A DNA stretch of 64,000 bases from Ceriagrion tenellum (Eukaryota; Arthropoda; Insecta; Odonata; Coenagrionidae). Shown in pieces: positions 21,780 through 33,839 of the stretch (its first letter is position 1; every line of letters begins with the position of its first letter). Location: contig OY720632.1 in assembly GCA_963169105.1 (NCBI GenBank), forward strand, positions 2,480,001-2,544,000, in the 5' to 3' direction. The translations under genes were made by a program, and so were the position numbers. The notes below the pieces were generated by a model. It did no database searches, was not told the DNA's origin, and saw only the letters and a list, made by a program, of their open reading frames with translations.

Positions 21780-22345
21780 CTGGATTGGTTTCCAACAAAA
21801 ATAGATCATTATTTGAATCTAACATCTATATGAATGATCATGATCCGCCAAGAAAAGTGTCCGCTATTAGGATATACCTAGCGATTATCCAACCTGTTCT
21901 ATTGTATGGGTCAAAAGTGTGGACACTGACAAAGTACACACGGAAAAAGTTCTTAACTTTTGAAAACAAGATATGAAGAAGAATATATGGACCAACTCTT
22001 GAAGCAGGAGCATGGAGAATAAAGAAAAACAGAACTCAGAGATTTATACCGAAGACCTGATATTGTGGCCGTGTGGTTGGAAGCAGAAGGATGAGATTGT
22101 TTGGTCATGTCAGACGAAGAGAAGAGGATACAGCCATACGAAGAGAGTGGAGGGGACACCCAGAAGGAAGAAGGCGCCGACCAGGAAGGCCAAGAATGAG
22201 ATGGGACGACCAAGTAGCCAATGATGTGAGAAAACTGGGTGGTGACATTGAGATGGCGGAAAACAAAAAAAGTCTGGAGGAAACTTGTAGGCGAGGCCAA
22301 AAATCAGCTGGGATTTGAGTGGCCCTCTGGAGTAATTAAGTGAAT
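21780..22345 (+). pseudogene. RTE-like LINE C-terminal remnant
   Basis: Plus-strand pieces match the C-terminal region of insect RTE-type LINE proteins. IIQPVLLYGSKVWTLTKYTR is followed by FLTFENKI and a stop (21785-21976), then in another frame SRRMRLFGHVRRREEDTAIR with EWRGHPEGRRRRPGRPRMRW and DDQVANDVRKLGG (22073-22318). The LLYG-S-x-x-WT and R-x-GHV-x-RREED motifs define the region. At least two frameshifts and stops break it, and neither the RT catalytic motifs nor the endonuclease is present, so this is a dead 5'-truncated fragment. Confidence 0.8.
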
Positions 22346-22499
22346 ACACGGGTTAGATTTCTGGCTTCGAGTTTTCAGGAATCTGAGTTCCGGCTCTTGT
22401 TTGCTAAGGGCTGCCGCTCCTAGCGGTGTAACAAGGCGTTGTGCAAATGGCCGTGGGCGAACGACCAGAGTGAGAAAGAGTGGGAGGTCCGACACCTTT

Positions 22500-23060
22500 G
22501 AAAAATGCGCTCGTGAGGGTGCCGTCGGCCACTGATCGTAGCAAGGAACATATCACCACATGGAAACCCTGAGGGTTTTCTTAGTCACCCTCCGCCCCTC
22601 GCCCCCTCCCTCCCTAACTCATCAACCTTCCACCCGCAGCATCAGCAGCAAGGGCGTTGAACCGCCTCTGGGGAATTACGACATCTAGGGGTGGTAGACG
22701 GGGGCGCGCCTCCCATTGGGAGGGTCTCGGAGGTGCATGGAGAGGAGGTGGGTGGGAAGAGGAGGAAGGGGTGGTATACTGAATGTAAGAAAGGCATCGA
22801 AACCTCGAGGCGTTGTGCCACTTTGCATCCGACCGCAGACCAGAGCTTAAAAGCGATTCTTTCTTCGGGGCCGGCAGCAAGAGGCATATCTCCCACTGCC
22901 GGTCTCTTGTCACGGCATGTCCCCTCCGTAGACTGCGTATCCGGAAATACGGTTGGGCCCACACGGTGTCTCTTCCAAACCATTCCCTCCCCTCTCCTGT
23001 CGTGGCATATAATAGGGTGACCCAAAAGGGGGAGGTCATGCGGCTCAACCGTGCCGAGTT
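22500..23060. other. GC-rich patch, no supported gene
   Basis: A GC-rich segment with a pyrimidine run at about 22585-22615 and a purine run at about 22735-22775. Frames of 83-160 codons are open on both strands and lack recognisable domains. Compositional origin is the simplest reading. Confidence 0.35.
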
Positions 23061-24045
23061 TTGAAATCGAACCGGATAGCGACTGGTCCAGAAAATGAAT
23101 GTGACTATTGGTATACTCCCTCATCTCCTGACAAGTGATGTTATTCTCCCTCCAAATATTTAAACACCTATGACCTAAATAAAATTGCCATTTCAGTTTT
23201 TACCGCTCTCGTAAGTATATGGTGTCCATAATATGACCTCCTTAACGCCCGCAATATGCACATCATATTTCGCGCGAACATTCATTCAGGGTGACGCTTG
23301 ATAGCGTGGCCTAATTCAGTACGCCAAAGTGCTGCTCCGAAGAAGTTTCGAGGAGTGAGCCTGGGATAAAGGTCCGAAGAAAGCCAATAAGTATGAGAGG
23401 GCACTTAGAAGGTGAACTGCTGTACCTTGCGCTTCCATAATTTCGATTTTGTTTCTATAATTTTACTTCGAAATATAATATACTGCTGTTTTACATAATA
23501 TACTACTCTGTAAACAATACTGCACTGAATACTCAACAATGTGGTAGTAAACTCCTAAGTGTACTGTACAATGTGCTCCATATTTTATTGCATGTTTTAT
23601 TGCAACTATACTTTTTACACGGTGTCCAACCTATCTCGATATCGTATGACACTGAGAAAGAAGGTTTACTTATCATTAAAAAGTTACAATTAGCATTATG
23701 TGGGCGAGATATGGACAAGAAGTGGAGGAATATTTCGTGTATCTGGGGAGTATATTGGATTGGTTATCGGTATAGCTAGTGGGACATCACGCAATGACAA
23801 GCACTGGAGAAGGAAGCTAATCATTAGAGAATTAAAAGTAAATTAAACATGAGACCAATCAATCATTGACGTAAACTGAATACCCAATGTTTAACCTAGC
23901 TCTTTAACGCTCCCCTCTTGCGTTATCGTTACCATTTTTCCGATGCTATCGCAATATCATATTCACAGTCTTCTGATGCAACGATACAGCTTAATCGATA
24001 AATTTGATTTGACTGTCCATCCCAGCAACCACGACCTTCTCGTCT
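23061..24045. other. A+T-rich non-coding
   Basis: No gene or shared repeat recognised. Confidence 0.45.
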
Positions 24046-24560
24046 CCCCACCCTCGAAACCCTCGCCCTCCCCCCCTTTTACTTCACTGTTTTGCCACAC
24101 CCCACATCTCTTTCACCCCCTCTGCCCGTCCCTCGGTGAAGAATAACTCTGTGCCCATGTGGATGCAGAGGCGGTCGTTCCCGGCCGATGACTCCCACGC
24201 CTCATCAACCCATTTCGCTTCTCTCGTTTGTCGCACAAAAAAATTCCGGCCCAGCAGATGATCTCTCCACACCTCCCACTCCTTCCCTATGGCAACCCGA
24301 AGGCGACGCAGGGGAAAGGGGGAGGGGAGGAAAGGAGGACCGCGGGAAGTGGACCGCGGCGGTAGCGACTGGTGGCGATGGGCCACGGGATGAGTCGACG
24401 GGCGGACGTCGACCGTCCTCTTCCCTCCCCCCTCTGCAGCTCACTAGTGGGCAAATGGGGGGGGAGGGAGGATGATGGTCGACGACGGGGATGTGGACTC
24501 CTCCCGACGGAACGAGAGCGAGTGACGGAGAGGGAAAGAATGACAATGTCTAAATTGGGG
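24046..24560. other. GC-rich pyrimidine/purine island
   Basis: A pyrimidine block (24046-24135) is followed by purine-rich and CpG-rich sequence with GGGGGGAGGGAGG near 24456. It is the same kind of island as at 5.4, 12.5, 17.4 and 34.3 kb. Frames on both strands are low-complexity. Confidence 0.4.
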
Positions 24561-26734
24561 TTGTGTTTGATTTGAGATTGTTTATTGTCCAGTTAATTAA
24601 TCTATTATACGTGGCGTATGCATTTTTGGTTCCTAAATGTAAGAGTTTTTGTCGAATTGTCTAATTGACTGTCATCGCCCAAGTTATTGTAAAAATCAAG
24701 TTATCGTGAACGCGTAATAACTTGAGTATTTCTTTTTTATAATATGAATGCACAATAATGTATAGAAGCACTAGCTAATTTTGGGATAATGTGTTTGATA
24801 ACTGGTCAGCACCAGCTCTGTCATAATGACATTCATCTGATGGTAACCCCGAATCAAGTAGTTCCTCTGGGGTACCTATGTTCCTATACTTTGCATAAAT
24901 AACCAAATGTACATACATGTGAATGGAGCAAAGAATATTATTAAATGGTGAGGATTAAAATGACTGTATAGAAAAATGAAGCGTGTCACATGTGGCTGGA
25001 GGAAGGAAAATATCGCATGTTCGCGCAGCAAACTTATGGTTGCTATGGTAATTTGCGTCGATTCGCGGAAATTTTGCTGTTTCCCTTGGAGGATATTTTG
25101 GAGGTTGGCAAGGAAACTTTGACCGATAGAGTATATTGCTATTGAGGTTTACTATTATGATGTCGAATAACTATATCAGGATAGGTATCAGCCCGATGTG
25201 GATATGCATTATGACCCGTCACGGTGTATGGCACACTTCATGCAACTTCAATCATAAACCTCGACGTGCATAGTCATAAAAACCCACCCTCGTTCTCGCA
25301 TTGACTCAGTAGTATGATTCCAAGTAATTTCGGTTGTTAAGAAAATCATATGAATTGATAAAATATTTTAGATAATTCATCGCAACACTCATTGCGCATG
25401 GTATACTTCTCCCGCTGAAATTGTGATATCATTTAGAAACAAATCGAAAAAGAACATCGACCGACTTTCTTTTTTCAGCTGTACCCTACTCGAGAATATG
25501 TGACCCAGCATCCTACATCCCTGAGATAGAAACCGAGGGACCTATTACTCACTCCACCCGAATTATTTCCTCCAAACACAAGATTGAACCAGTTGCCTTA
25601 CACGTATATCAGTGCAAACCACTTCAGGAGTCAGGGCGCTGCCCCAAATTTCCGCTTCTTAACTTAATCAGCTGCTGTTTTGTGCTCATCAATGGGAAAA
25701 ATCGCTCCTAACTCTGATGTTACGGTCTGAGATTTACCAAGATCCTGAGAAAGTGACAGACAATGCATCCTAAACTTGAGAAATGAGCCTGTTTCCTACC
25801 AAGCAATTAGCGAATGTATGAGGCACGGAAAATGGGCTGATATAAATTAAGAGGTTGTACCCTTTCTTCGGCTTAATCTCTCTCTCTCTCGAGAGGCGAC
25901 CTTCATCCCAAACGGAAAACAATGGTTCCCGAACGTGCCTCTCGCGTGACTACACTCTCGCGCGAAAGAATATTCCACACGCCGGATAATCTTCCTTTTT
26001 TTTAAGGTCACGGGAGGGACCTTGAATTCACGCACCACTTAATGCTTAAGCTAGAATTTGAGAAATCCTTGGGTACAACTACGGGAACCATAGTGATTTG
26101 AGGTCCTGCGTGCGTACATAGGGTTTTGTCTGTGTGCTGCACTCTGTGTTGCACTATTGGCGACTCGCTCGCTTATCACGCTCTCTCCAATGAATCGCAC
26201 GCATCCTCCGAACCAAAACTCCATTTCCTCCGCTTCTCCCATTTCCTCTCTTCCAATCTCTCGTCAATCGGAATTTCAAGAATAACTCCCTTAACCATAT
26301 CGTGCGCAGGATTCTTTAGCAGTTATGTTGTCACATTCAAATCAAATTATAAACGATCATAGGTTTTTCACATTTCTCAGTACGAACAACCCAAAACTCA
26401 TTACCAATTTGTATTCAGGTCCCGCAAAATTCAAACTACGTTCCTTCAATCCGGGGACCGAAAGTAAATTTTTCAGTTATTAATTTCGTGCCTCATTCCA
26501 ACGCAGCTGCCACACTACGTGTTGATCATCATATGTACATTTCCCTGATTCAAATGATTCCCGCTTCACTCTTTCCGTATCTTTTTCTCCCTTAGTTAAC
26601 AGCGCGTGGAGAGTCGCAATTTAAAATTGCATTAAAAACGAGAAAGAGGAGGTATCGGCGATTGCATGTAGTGACCATTATCCATCTAAGACACGCATAG
26701 CACTGTAAAATAGTATTTTCGGGATTAATCATTT
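24561..26734. other. Intergenic, nothing recognised
   Basis: A+T-rich apart from a moderately CpG-rich part at about 25860-26300. No gene, RNA or shared repeat is supported. Confidence 0.45.
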
Positions 26735-27303
26735 GGGGTAGTTTGAGCGAAAGATCATTTTTACTTAGAAATCAATGAATTTAGTTACGATTTATAGAAA
26801 AATATCTCTCCCTTCTAATGACACCGAAAATTCAACCCCTTATCACATTGCTTTCGGAGATATTTGCAAAAAAAATACCAGCCATTTTACGTAGGAAATG
26901 GTACGTAGGAAATGCACTCCAGAGAGACATTATTTACAAAATGAGGCATTTATTAAACTTATTTCTCGTCAAAAAATCGAGTGTGTAGTTTGTATTTTTT
27001 CTCAACTATATTTGAAAATTAATCATATTGTCAACGCAGTAGGTTCTTGGGTATCACAAAAAACCCTCAGGTTTGAAAAAGTTTCAAACACACTGTACGA
27101 AAAAAATGAATGAAGTTTAAGACTTATTTAGATATTTTCATGCAATTACTTAAAATTTCTGTCATATAAAACTATGTTATTGCACCATTAATGTAATACA
27201 GTATATTTAATCCATATGTCCTACAGCTGGTGAAATGAAAACGTATCATTTGGAAATGGTCCCTATTATGACTAGGGAACTATCTCGCTCGGACTACCTT
27301 AAA
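26735..27303 (+). mobile_element. AAGGTAGT-family TIR element, copy B
   Basis: Full-length copy. The left end is GGGGTAGTTTGAGCGAAAGA; the right end, on the minus strand, is AAGGTAGTCCGAGCGAGATA. Interior words shared with the other copies include ACGTAGGAAATG, AATGAGGCATTTAT, CTCAACTATATTTGAAAATT and CAGCTGGTGAAAT. No transposase frame. Confidence 0.85.
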
Positions 27304-27850
27304 TGCAGATTCATCGAAGTTAAGGATAAGCTGAGTGGAATAAGAATGCGTCGGTTATGATGTTGTTAACAGTTAAGCGGCTTAAGAGCGATTCATTGAG
27401 AGTTTATAAGTTCTTCACTTCCGCATATCCCTCGTAATCCAATTTCCAATGAAGAATGCACTTACGGCGGGGGGTTGGAAAAAGGGGCGGGGTCGTATCT
27501 TGGAGGAATGGTGAGAAGGGGAGGGAGAGCGCTTATAATAATTGAATCGATCTTGGGCGAGAGAAAAGCGAACCTCACCCCGCAACACTCCACGGCTATT
27601 TGGTGGGAGAACAAGAAGTCATTGGAAAATTGATAAAATTCCATCCATATATAACTTTATAGCCAAGGTCACGAAGACTGTCCCCACCAAAATTGCCATC
27701 AAAGGCCCGTTTCTTCGTGATTAATCATTGCCTTTTTTGGGACCGCACAAGAGGAGAAGACGCCGTTATGAGCTTGGGATCTGCGTGCCACGAAATGTTT
27801 TTGGGTGCTTTCCAATTACGTATCTGCGCTAAATTGTTTTAATATTTTTG

Positions 27851-27981
27851 AGCGCAGAGGTTGTTCCAATGATACTCCTTACGTCATCTGCATTAACAAG
27901 AGAGTAAGCCATAGGGATGATGTGTTTCAACCTGTCTAGGACAGATGATGCCATAAGTATCATTGAAACAAGCTCTGCACT
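27851..27981. repeat. Imperfect hairpin, 40-nt arms
   Basis: Arms at 27851-27890 and 27942-27981 are complementary at about 32 of 40 positions, with 51 nt between them. A 10-nt inverted pair TGTTTCAACC / GGTTGAAACA at 27923-27932 and 27987-27996 could form a competing fold. It may be a small foldback transposon or a long-stem precursor RNA; sequence alone does not decide. Confidence 0.6.
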
Positions 27982-27996
27982 AAAAGGGTTGAAACA

Positions 27997-30593
27997 TATC
28001 TTTCCTTTAGTTTTTTTGCGTAACCGTGCGCGCTAGTAGACGAAACTTGTTATGGTGGGTAGTAGGTAGTAGTGCATGTGGTAGAAACACGAACATCTCA
28101 ATGTCTAAGCTACTTGGCCACAATGACTACTTGGAAAATAAATATTTACTCTAAGTTAAACATTGCCATGAGTTTGACGACTTCTTCGTAGAAGTGTTTT
28201 GAGTTCTGTTTTATGTATGTTAATATTATTTTCCACTAGGTAACATGCCGCTGGTATGAATACCATGGAACCTTCTGACAAGCCATGTGGCTTAGAAGGT
28301 CCTGATTAAAAAAATGCAATAAAGGCAAATTGAATTTAATATATTAAAAAAAGTTGAATATTTGCCATTTTGTAAAACCCTTCGACATCATAGTCCATCT
28401 TCCAACCATCGTCTTGATCACTCTTTCAACACCCACTTGGCTCACGTTCTTGAGTTTCCATCCGCAGCAATGTGCACTAATCTGCGCAAAGTGATCGGAA
28501 AGAACCTTTTCTTTTCCGATCTTCCGGAGACGCAGTGAGTCCACCTGTCTCAGTGCGAGGTCCTTAGCATCACGGAGAACGCCCACACGACGCTTCTCTC
28601 TATTCCTCCTCCTCCATCGATCATTCCATTTCGATTCAATCGATAGCCTCAAGGCAAACCGGCGGCCAGGTAACTTTATCATCCATCAAAAATGTTTAGG
28701 TGTGCCGTTAAATAAACGGTGCACCAAAAAATGGCACGCTAGAATTTCCATTATAAACACGGCGTCTCAAATTTGGACACTCAATTTAGAAATCCCTTGA
28801 TGTGATGAGTAAGATATCACCTCATTCACTTCCACTACAGGAAGATGAACAAGGCTTGAAGATTTTTGTGGTTCCTAGTGTTACGTCAATGATGGCTATT
28901 CAAATACTATGTGAGCCAAGAAGGTAGTTAGATATCAATTTTATGCACTCACATTTGGCAAGTGAAAATGATAGTTGTAGCGAACTGCTGTTTAGATTTC
29001 TCCTGATTTGGCATTTTGGCGAAGGCGACGTTTCGCTTGATTCACTTCAGCTCGACCTGGAAATGCTTATAGAGAAAAAGAGAAACGTCGCCATGCCTAT
29101 AAAATATGACACCGCAATAAGAACACGGAAAATAAGACTCCATTTCAGACCAATGCCGCGAGAAACTGGTCAAGAAATTTTATATATCTTCTCAAGTCGC
29201 TGCAAGAGATGACGACAAGAATGCGTCATCACATGACGCCAAAGAATGAGTTAGTTTTCATAAATTTTATTGTACTCGATTCAACTAAAATGATACCCAT
29301 TCATTTGAATTAGTAATCACGGAGGCAACGCTGGGTTCCTTGAAAAACTTGAAGAGGATGAAACAATATACATTTATCTACTAACCAAAATAAAGTTCGT
29401 CAAAGAATACTGTAGACGCTGAGAATACGGAAACTACGCCCAAATATAGTCCGGCTTAAAAACAAAATATGTAAGTATAATGTAGCACTAAAACATATCA
29501 TGCGATGCAAGAGTGATTATCGCTCCGCGGAAAAGTCTAATGATGTCGGGAGGTGAACTGCAACTGTAATCATAATTTCCAGGGTAACTTTTTTAATGTA
29601 TGACCTATTTGATGAGGTACTATTGCTTTCAAAGACAGCGAGTAAAAACCCTTTCTTGGATTACTTCTGCAATCGTAATTCATGTTCGCGTTCCGTCGCT
29701 ATTTTCTTAGTGTGGCCTGCACAAATTGGAGCTCTTCGAAATCCTTGCATCTGTCCAATCAACCTTTTTATTCCGTCAAATTTTGTGGATCGTGATAAAG
29801 ATCTTTTCCATTACTTTGAAAACAAAAGTAAATCATTTTTATCAATATATCGTTGAATATTTAAATTGCATTTCTCGACCATATCTAAATACATCATTAC
29901 CACTCAAAAAAAAGGATTGGTGTCATTGAAGAAAATTTCAAAGGACCAAGGAGACTATCTGTTATCACACATTGCCACCTAAGACCTCTAGTCAATAATA
30001 TCTATATAGGTATAATGAAAATAATGCTGTAAAGTTCACTTGCCGATCAACGAAGGTCTCTTCACCCTTCCAACAATCGCCGCCCTAGTCCTGCGCTTCT
30101 TCGAGGTACACTACTGGTTAAAGGAATTAATTTCCTTAAGAAAAGCGCGTCTAAAAACATGTGATATTGAGATCGGCGAAGACAAAAATCATTAGATTAC
30201 GAATATAGTTTTTTCGACATTCTTAACTAGATAAAACAGAAAATTTTTGCTATCAATTGTTAAATTTGCTATAAATGCTCTCCATATAGACATTGCATTG
30301 CAAGAATTGGAGAATTTGGCTTAAATATTTCAAAAACTATTGTTGTTGTATTCGTTGAGTACATATTCCTAATTTATACATGCCGAACCCAGTAGTTACC
30401 ATGTTCTAGAATTAGTCGATCACCCACCTGTGGTAGACGCGATCCAAGCGGGACGCTCTTGAGGATTTGGGATGAGGTAAGTGGAATAACTTCGGAAGTC
30501 ATTGCAAAGTAGCAGCAAGTATGTAAATGATTAGCGTTTTCTTGTGTGAGGGGCGCAGTATTTGGATATGAAAAACCAAGGGCTTGCGCATCG
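27997..30593. other. A+T-rich non-coding
   Basis: Frames of 112 codons (28344-28682, minus) and 89 codons (28943-29212, plus) are open but show no domain I recognise. No repeat shared with the window was noticed. Confidence 0.4.
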
Positions 30594-31129
30594 TTAAGGT
30601 AGTCCGAGCGAGATAGTTCCCTAGTCATAGTAGAGACCATATTCGAATTATACGTTTTAATTTCACCAGCAGTAGGACACATCAATTAAATATTGCATTA
30701 TTAATGGTGCGATAATATTGTTTTATATGACAGAAATGGTAAGTGATTAAATGAAGATATGTAAATAAGTCTTTAACTTCATTCATTTTTTTGCGCGGTA
30801 CGTTTGAAACTCCTTCAAACAAGGTTTTTTGTGATTCCCCAGAACAGACCGCGGTGACAATATGATCAATTTTCAAATATTGTTGAAAAACTTACAAACT
30901 ACACGCTGTTAGTTTTTTTACGACATCTAAGTGTTAGAAACTCCTTATTTTTGAAACAATGTCTCTCAGGAGTTCCATACACGTACCGTTTCCCATGTAA
31001 TAGGGCTGGTATATTTTGGCTAATATCTCCGAAAGCAATGTGGTAGGGGTAGAATTTTTGTTGTCATTAGAAGGGTGGGATATTTTTCTTTAAAATGAGA
31101 TCAAATTCATTGATTTCTAGGTAAAATAT
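30594..31129 (-). mobile_element. AAGGTAGT-family TIR element, copy C (truncated)
   Basis: Reverse orientation relative to copies A, B and D. It starts TTAAGGTAGTCCGAGCGAGA at 30594 and runs to GATTTCTAGGTAAAATAT near 31129, where the last ~20 bp (the GCTCAAACTACCTT end) is missing. It lies 434 bp from copy D, which is inverted relative to it. Confidence 0.85.
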
Positions 31130-31562
31130 GAGGCACTGAATCGGCAAATAAGTCCAGGTAGGATTTTTGTCCTCGCACCATATTCATGATTTTGAATTTT
31201 TTTAGTGATGAATAAGGATTCCCCTAATGAACCAATTCCGCCATTACGGGATTAATATTCACTCAGCGGCGAATCAATTTCTGACGGTGGAGTCAGGAAA
31301 TTACGGACCAGAGATGCCCTCGTATTTGTTCCGTGAAAAGAGTATTTTCCCGTCACAGGCCATTTGGGGCCGCTCGATTCATATTCCGGAGCCGTTCCTT
31401 TTACTTGCGAGGGATGGCAAGGGAGGAGAGCCGGACGTGACCAAGTTAGTCGGAAAGCCGGAGTGATGAGAGCGGGGAAATACGAACAACGAATTTCAGA
31501 CAAGGGTCTTCTGTTCTTCTCCAACTGCATTCCTACGACCTTCACACGCCAACGGGTGCACT
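31130..31562. other. Spacer between inverted copies C and D
   Basis: A 433-bp unique-looking segment with frames open on both strands (up to 97 codons) but no recognised domain. Confidence 0.4.
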
Positions 31563-32121
31563 AAAGGTAGTTTGAGCGAAATATCATTTTACTTGGAAAT
31601 CTCACCTCTCTTGAATTCTCTTGGAAAACATCTCATCTATCCAATGACACCAAAAATTCCACCCCTCACCACATCACTTTCGGAGATTTTTGGCGAAAGA
31701 TACAAGCCCTTTCACCTGGGAATCGGTTCGTGTATGCACTCCAGAGGAACATTATTTACAAAATGAGGTATTTCTAACGCTTAGATGTCGTAAATAATAA
31801 CAGCGTGTATTTTGTATGTTTTCTCAACTATTTTTTAAAATTAATCATATTGTCACCGCGATAGTTTTTCGGGTATCACAAAAAAACCTTCCGTTTTGAA
31901 GGAGTTTCAAACGCACCGCGCGAAAAAAATGAGTCCAGTTAAAGACTTAATTAGATATTTTCATTTAATTACTTAAAATTTCTGTCATATAAAACTATAT
32001 GATTGCACCATTAATAATGCAATATTTAATTGGCGTGTCCTACAGCTGGTGAAATTAAAACGTATAATTGGAATATGTTATCTATTATGACTAGGGAACT
32101 ATATCGCTCGGTCTACCTTAA
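31563..32121 (+). mobile_element. AAGGTAGT-family TIR element, copy D
   Basis: Full-length copy: AAAGGTAGTTTGAGCGAAAT at the left and, inverted, TTAAGGTAGACCGAGCGATA at the right. The interior matches copies A-C and E. With copy C it makes an inverted pair around a ~430-bp spacer, so read-through transcripts could fold into a ~530-bp double-stranded stem. Confidence 0.85.
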
Positions 32122-32221
32122 CAAGGTGTTTTTTACGTTTAACTCTCTCATTACCCACAGCGTTTTCCTTCCGTCATTATAGTTAACAGTTTAAGGAAAT
32201 ACTTATGAATGGCCCAAAATT

Positions 32222-32372
32222 ATCGCAATAAATACTGAGCTTCAAAAAATCCACTCCTATAACACATGTCACCATTTCATCTCCAAAAATGACTGACACC
32301 TTTACACGGCTGGTGACCTAACACCCCCTGCCACACGCCCATGCGGCGGTTAACAGGGTATTATGTAGATGT
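32222..32372 (+). mobile_element. CR1-like LINE, 3' UTR only
   Basis: This severely 5'-truncated copy of the family at 4690-5340 starts in ATCGCAATAAATACTGAGCT and contains CCATTTCATCTCCAAAAATG, GGCTGGTGACCTAACACCCC and CCACACGCCC. It ends at TATGTAGATG. No coding sequence remains. Confidence 0.9.
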
Positions 32373-32494
32373 TGAGAAAATTTTCTTTGGCCAATTTTTC
32401 AGTCCAGGTGGCTCGTACAGGAATAGTAACTTTGAATCCATAATCGTTCGCGAGGAACAATCGGGCCGAATCATTGGAGAAATGCTATTCGAGA

Positions 32495-32582
32495 GGTTTG
32501 CACCCCCCACCCCCTTAATTCCCTCCTCCTCTTGTCCCCTTTCTCTCCTGCCCTCCCTCCCTCCCTCCCCCCCTCCTTACAG
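32495..32582 (+). repeat. Pyrimidine tract
   Basis: About 85 bp almost entirely of C and T, with CCTCCCTCCC words at about 32552-32575. Confidence 0.8.
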
Positions 32583-32958
32583 CTGCGAAAATTCCTTACG
32601 GAAAGCTCGACTCCGGATTGGTGGCCGCGAACATTGAAACATATGCGGATATGTGAGCTAACCGTAAAAAGTTGTCTCAAGGGAAAGCGAGGATATCGAT
32701 TAGCGTAACCTGCATAAGCAAAATAATGTGATAAAATACATTTCTTAAATACGCCAGTTAAGAATGCACGCAATTTGTCCATTTTAAAGAAATACATCGC
32801 CAAAATTCTTAAATCTTGTCAGCCACCGGAGTTAACTTAGTGACACATCCGTAGCACATGACGTTTTCCCAATTAGCAGTGCGAGCGGATCAATTTTAAA
32901 TGCTATCGTCGCCTTTTCTTTCGAAATTACATTTGTTGTAAAGTTGTGTGGAAAAATA

Positions 32959-33636
32959 CACTACGTTTACCAATCGAACTGAGATCGATTTGGCCGGTTA
33001 AGCTCGGTATGGTAAACGCAAAGGGCTAGCGAAATCGATATGCGAGATAGCGGGCTATCTCGGCCCGCATTCTCTGCCAGTCTGAGATTTCAAATCGCTA
33101 TGAACCGATTCAAATTGATATTTCAACCCTGCTAAAAAATTCCTTAGAAGCTGTACTGTAGCACGTAAGGAATTCTACATAAATTCTACATAAATGGACT
33201 CTTTTTCTTCAGAACTAGTTCCTTTTCATAGGATCTGTACGGAACATGAGATCCCATTTTCTGCAAAGCAAAATAACACCTAACAAGTTGTTCCGTAGAA
33301 CTTAAGCTCTACGGTACCTACTTAAACTCTACGGAAATAGGTGAGGTTTCCTTGAGCTTGTAAGGAGTTCTACAGAGCGTCAAAGGACTTCTGCAGAACG
33401 TCCTAAGGTATTCTGCAGAACGTCGTAGGGAATTTCGTAAAATGGCGTCTCAATACTTTAAGGAATATCTACGAACTTTACGAAATTCTGTAGAAGTATT
33501 TATAAGGAAACTAAAGAGAAATTTTTTTATGGAATGGATTTTGCATTTGTCAACCAGGCGATCCGAGTCGGCTGGCTTAGAATGTTCAGATCGGTCCGAG
33601 GTCATACCGATCTGAGTTCGATGAGTAAACGTAGTG
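32959..33636. mobile_element. 678-bp TIR element with CACTACGTTTAC ends
   Basis: CACTACGTTTACCAATCGAA at 32959 is matched by the reverse complement of 33608-33636 (CACTACGTTTACTCATCGAA) over 29 bp with three mismatches. The interior (33145-33500) carries many degenerate short copies of a word like TTCTGCAGAACGTC / CTACGGAA in both orientations. There is no transposase frame. The superfamily is uncertain, and I see no clear target-site duplication. Confidence 0.7.
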
Positions 33637-33839
33637 ATTGACTTCGTATATCACTCAGAATAGGCTCTTAATTGAATTCCAACACCATCGCTGGACTAAA
33701 CGGTAAGCCACCGTCTCATTCAATGGATATTCGCAGGATCCAGCGCACTATAAACTACGACAGAGAAGCCAAACTATTTTCGAAAAAAAAAATAAATGAA
33801 TAATTAATGAGATGCTTTGAGTTGAACTCACCATTTTGA

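Noticed and set aside
22614..23124. 144- and 160-codon minus-strand frames
   Set aside because: They overlap in different frames, are rich in P, S and R from a GC-rich tract, and show no domain.
28344..28682. 112-codon basic minus-strand frame
   Set aside because: Basic and R/K-rich but without a recognisable fold or motif; no sign of selection can be judged from one copy.
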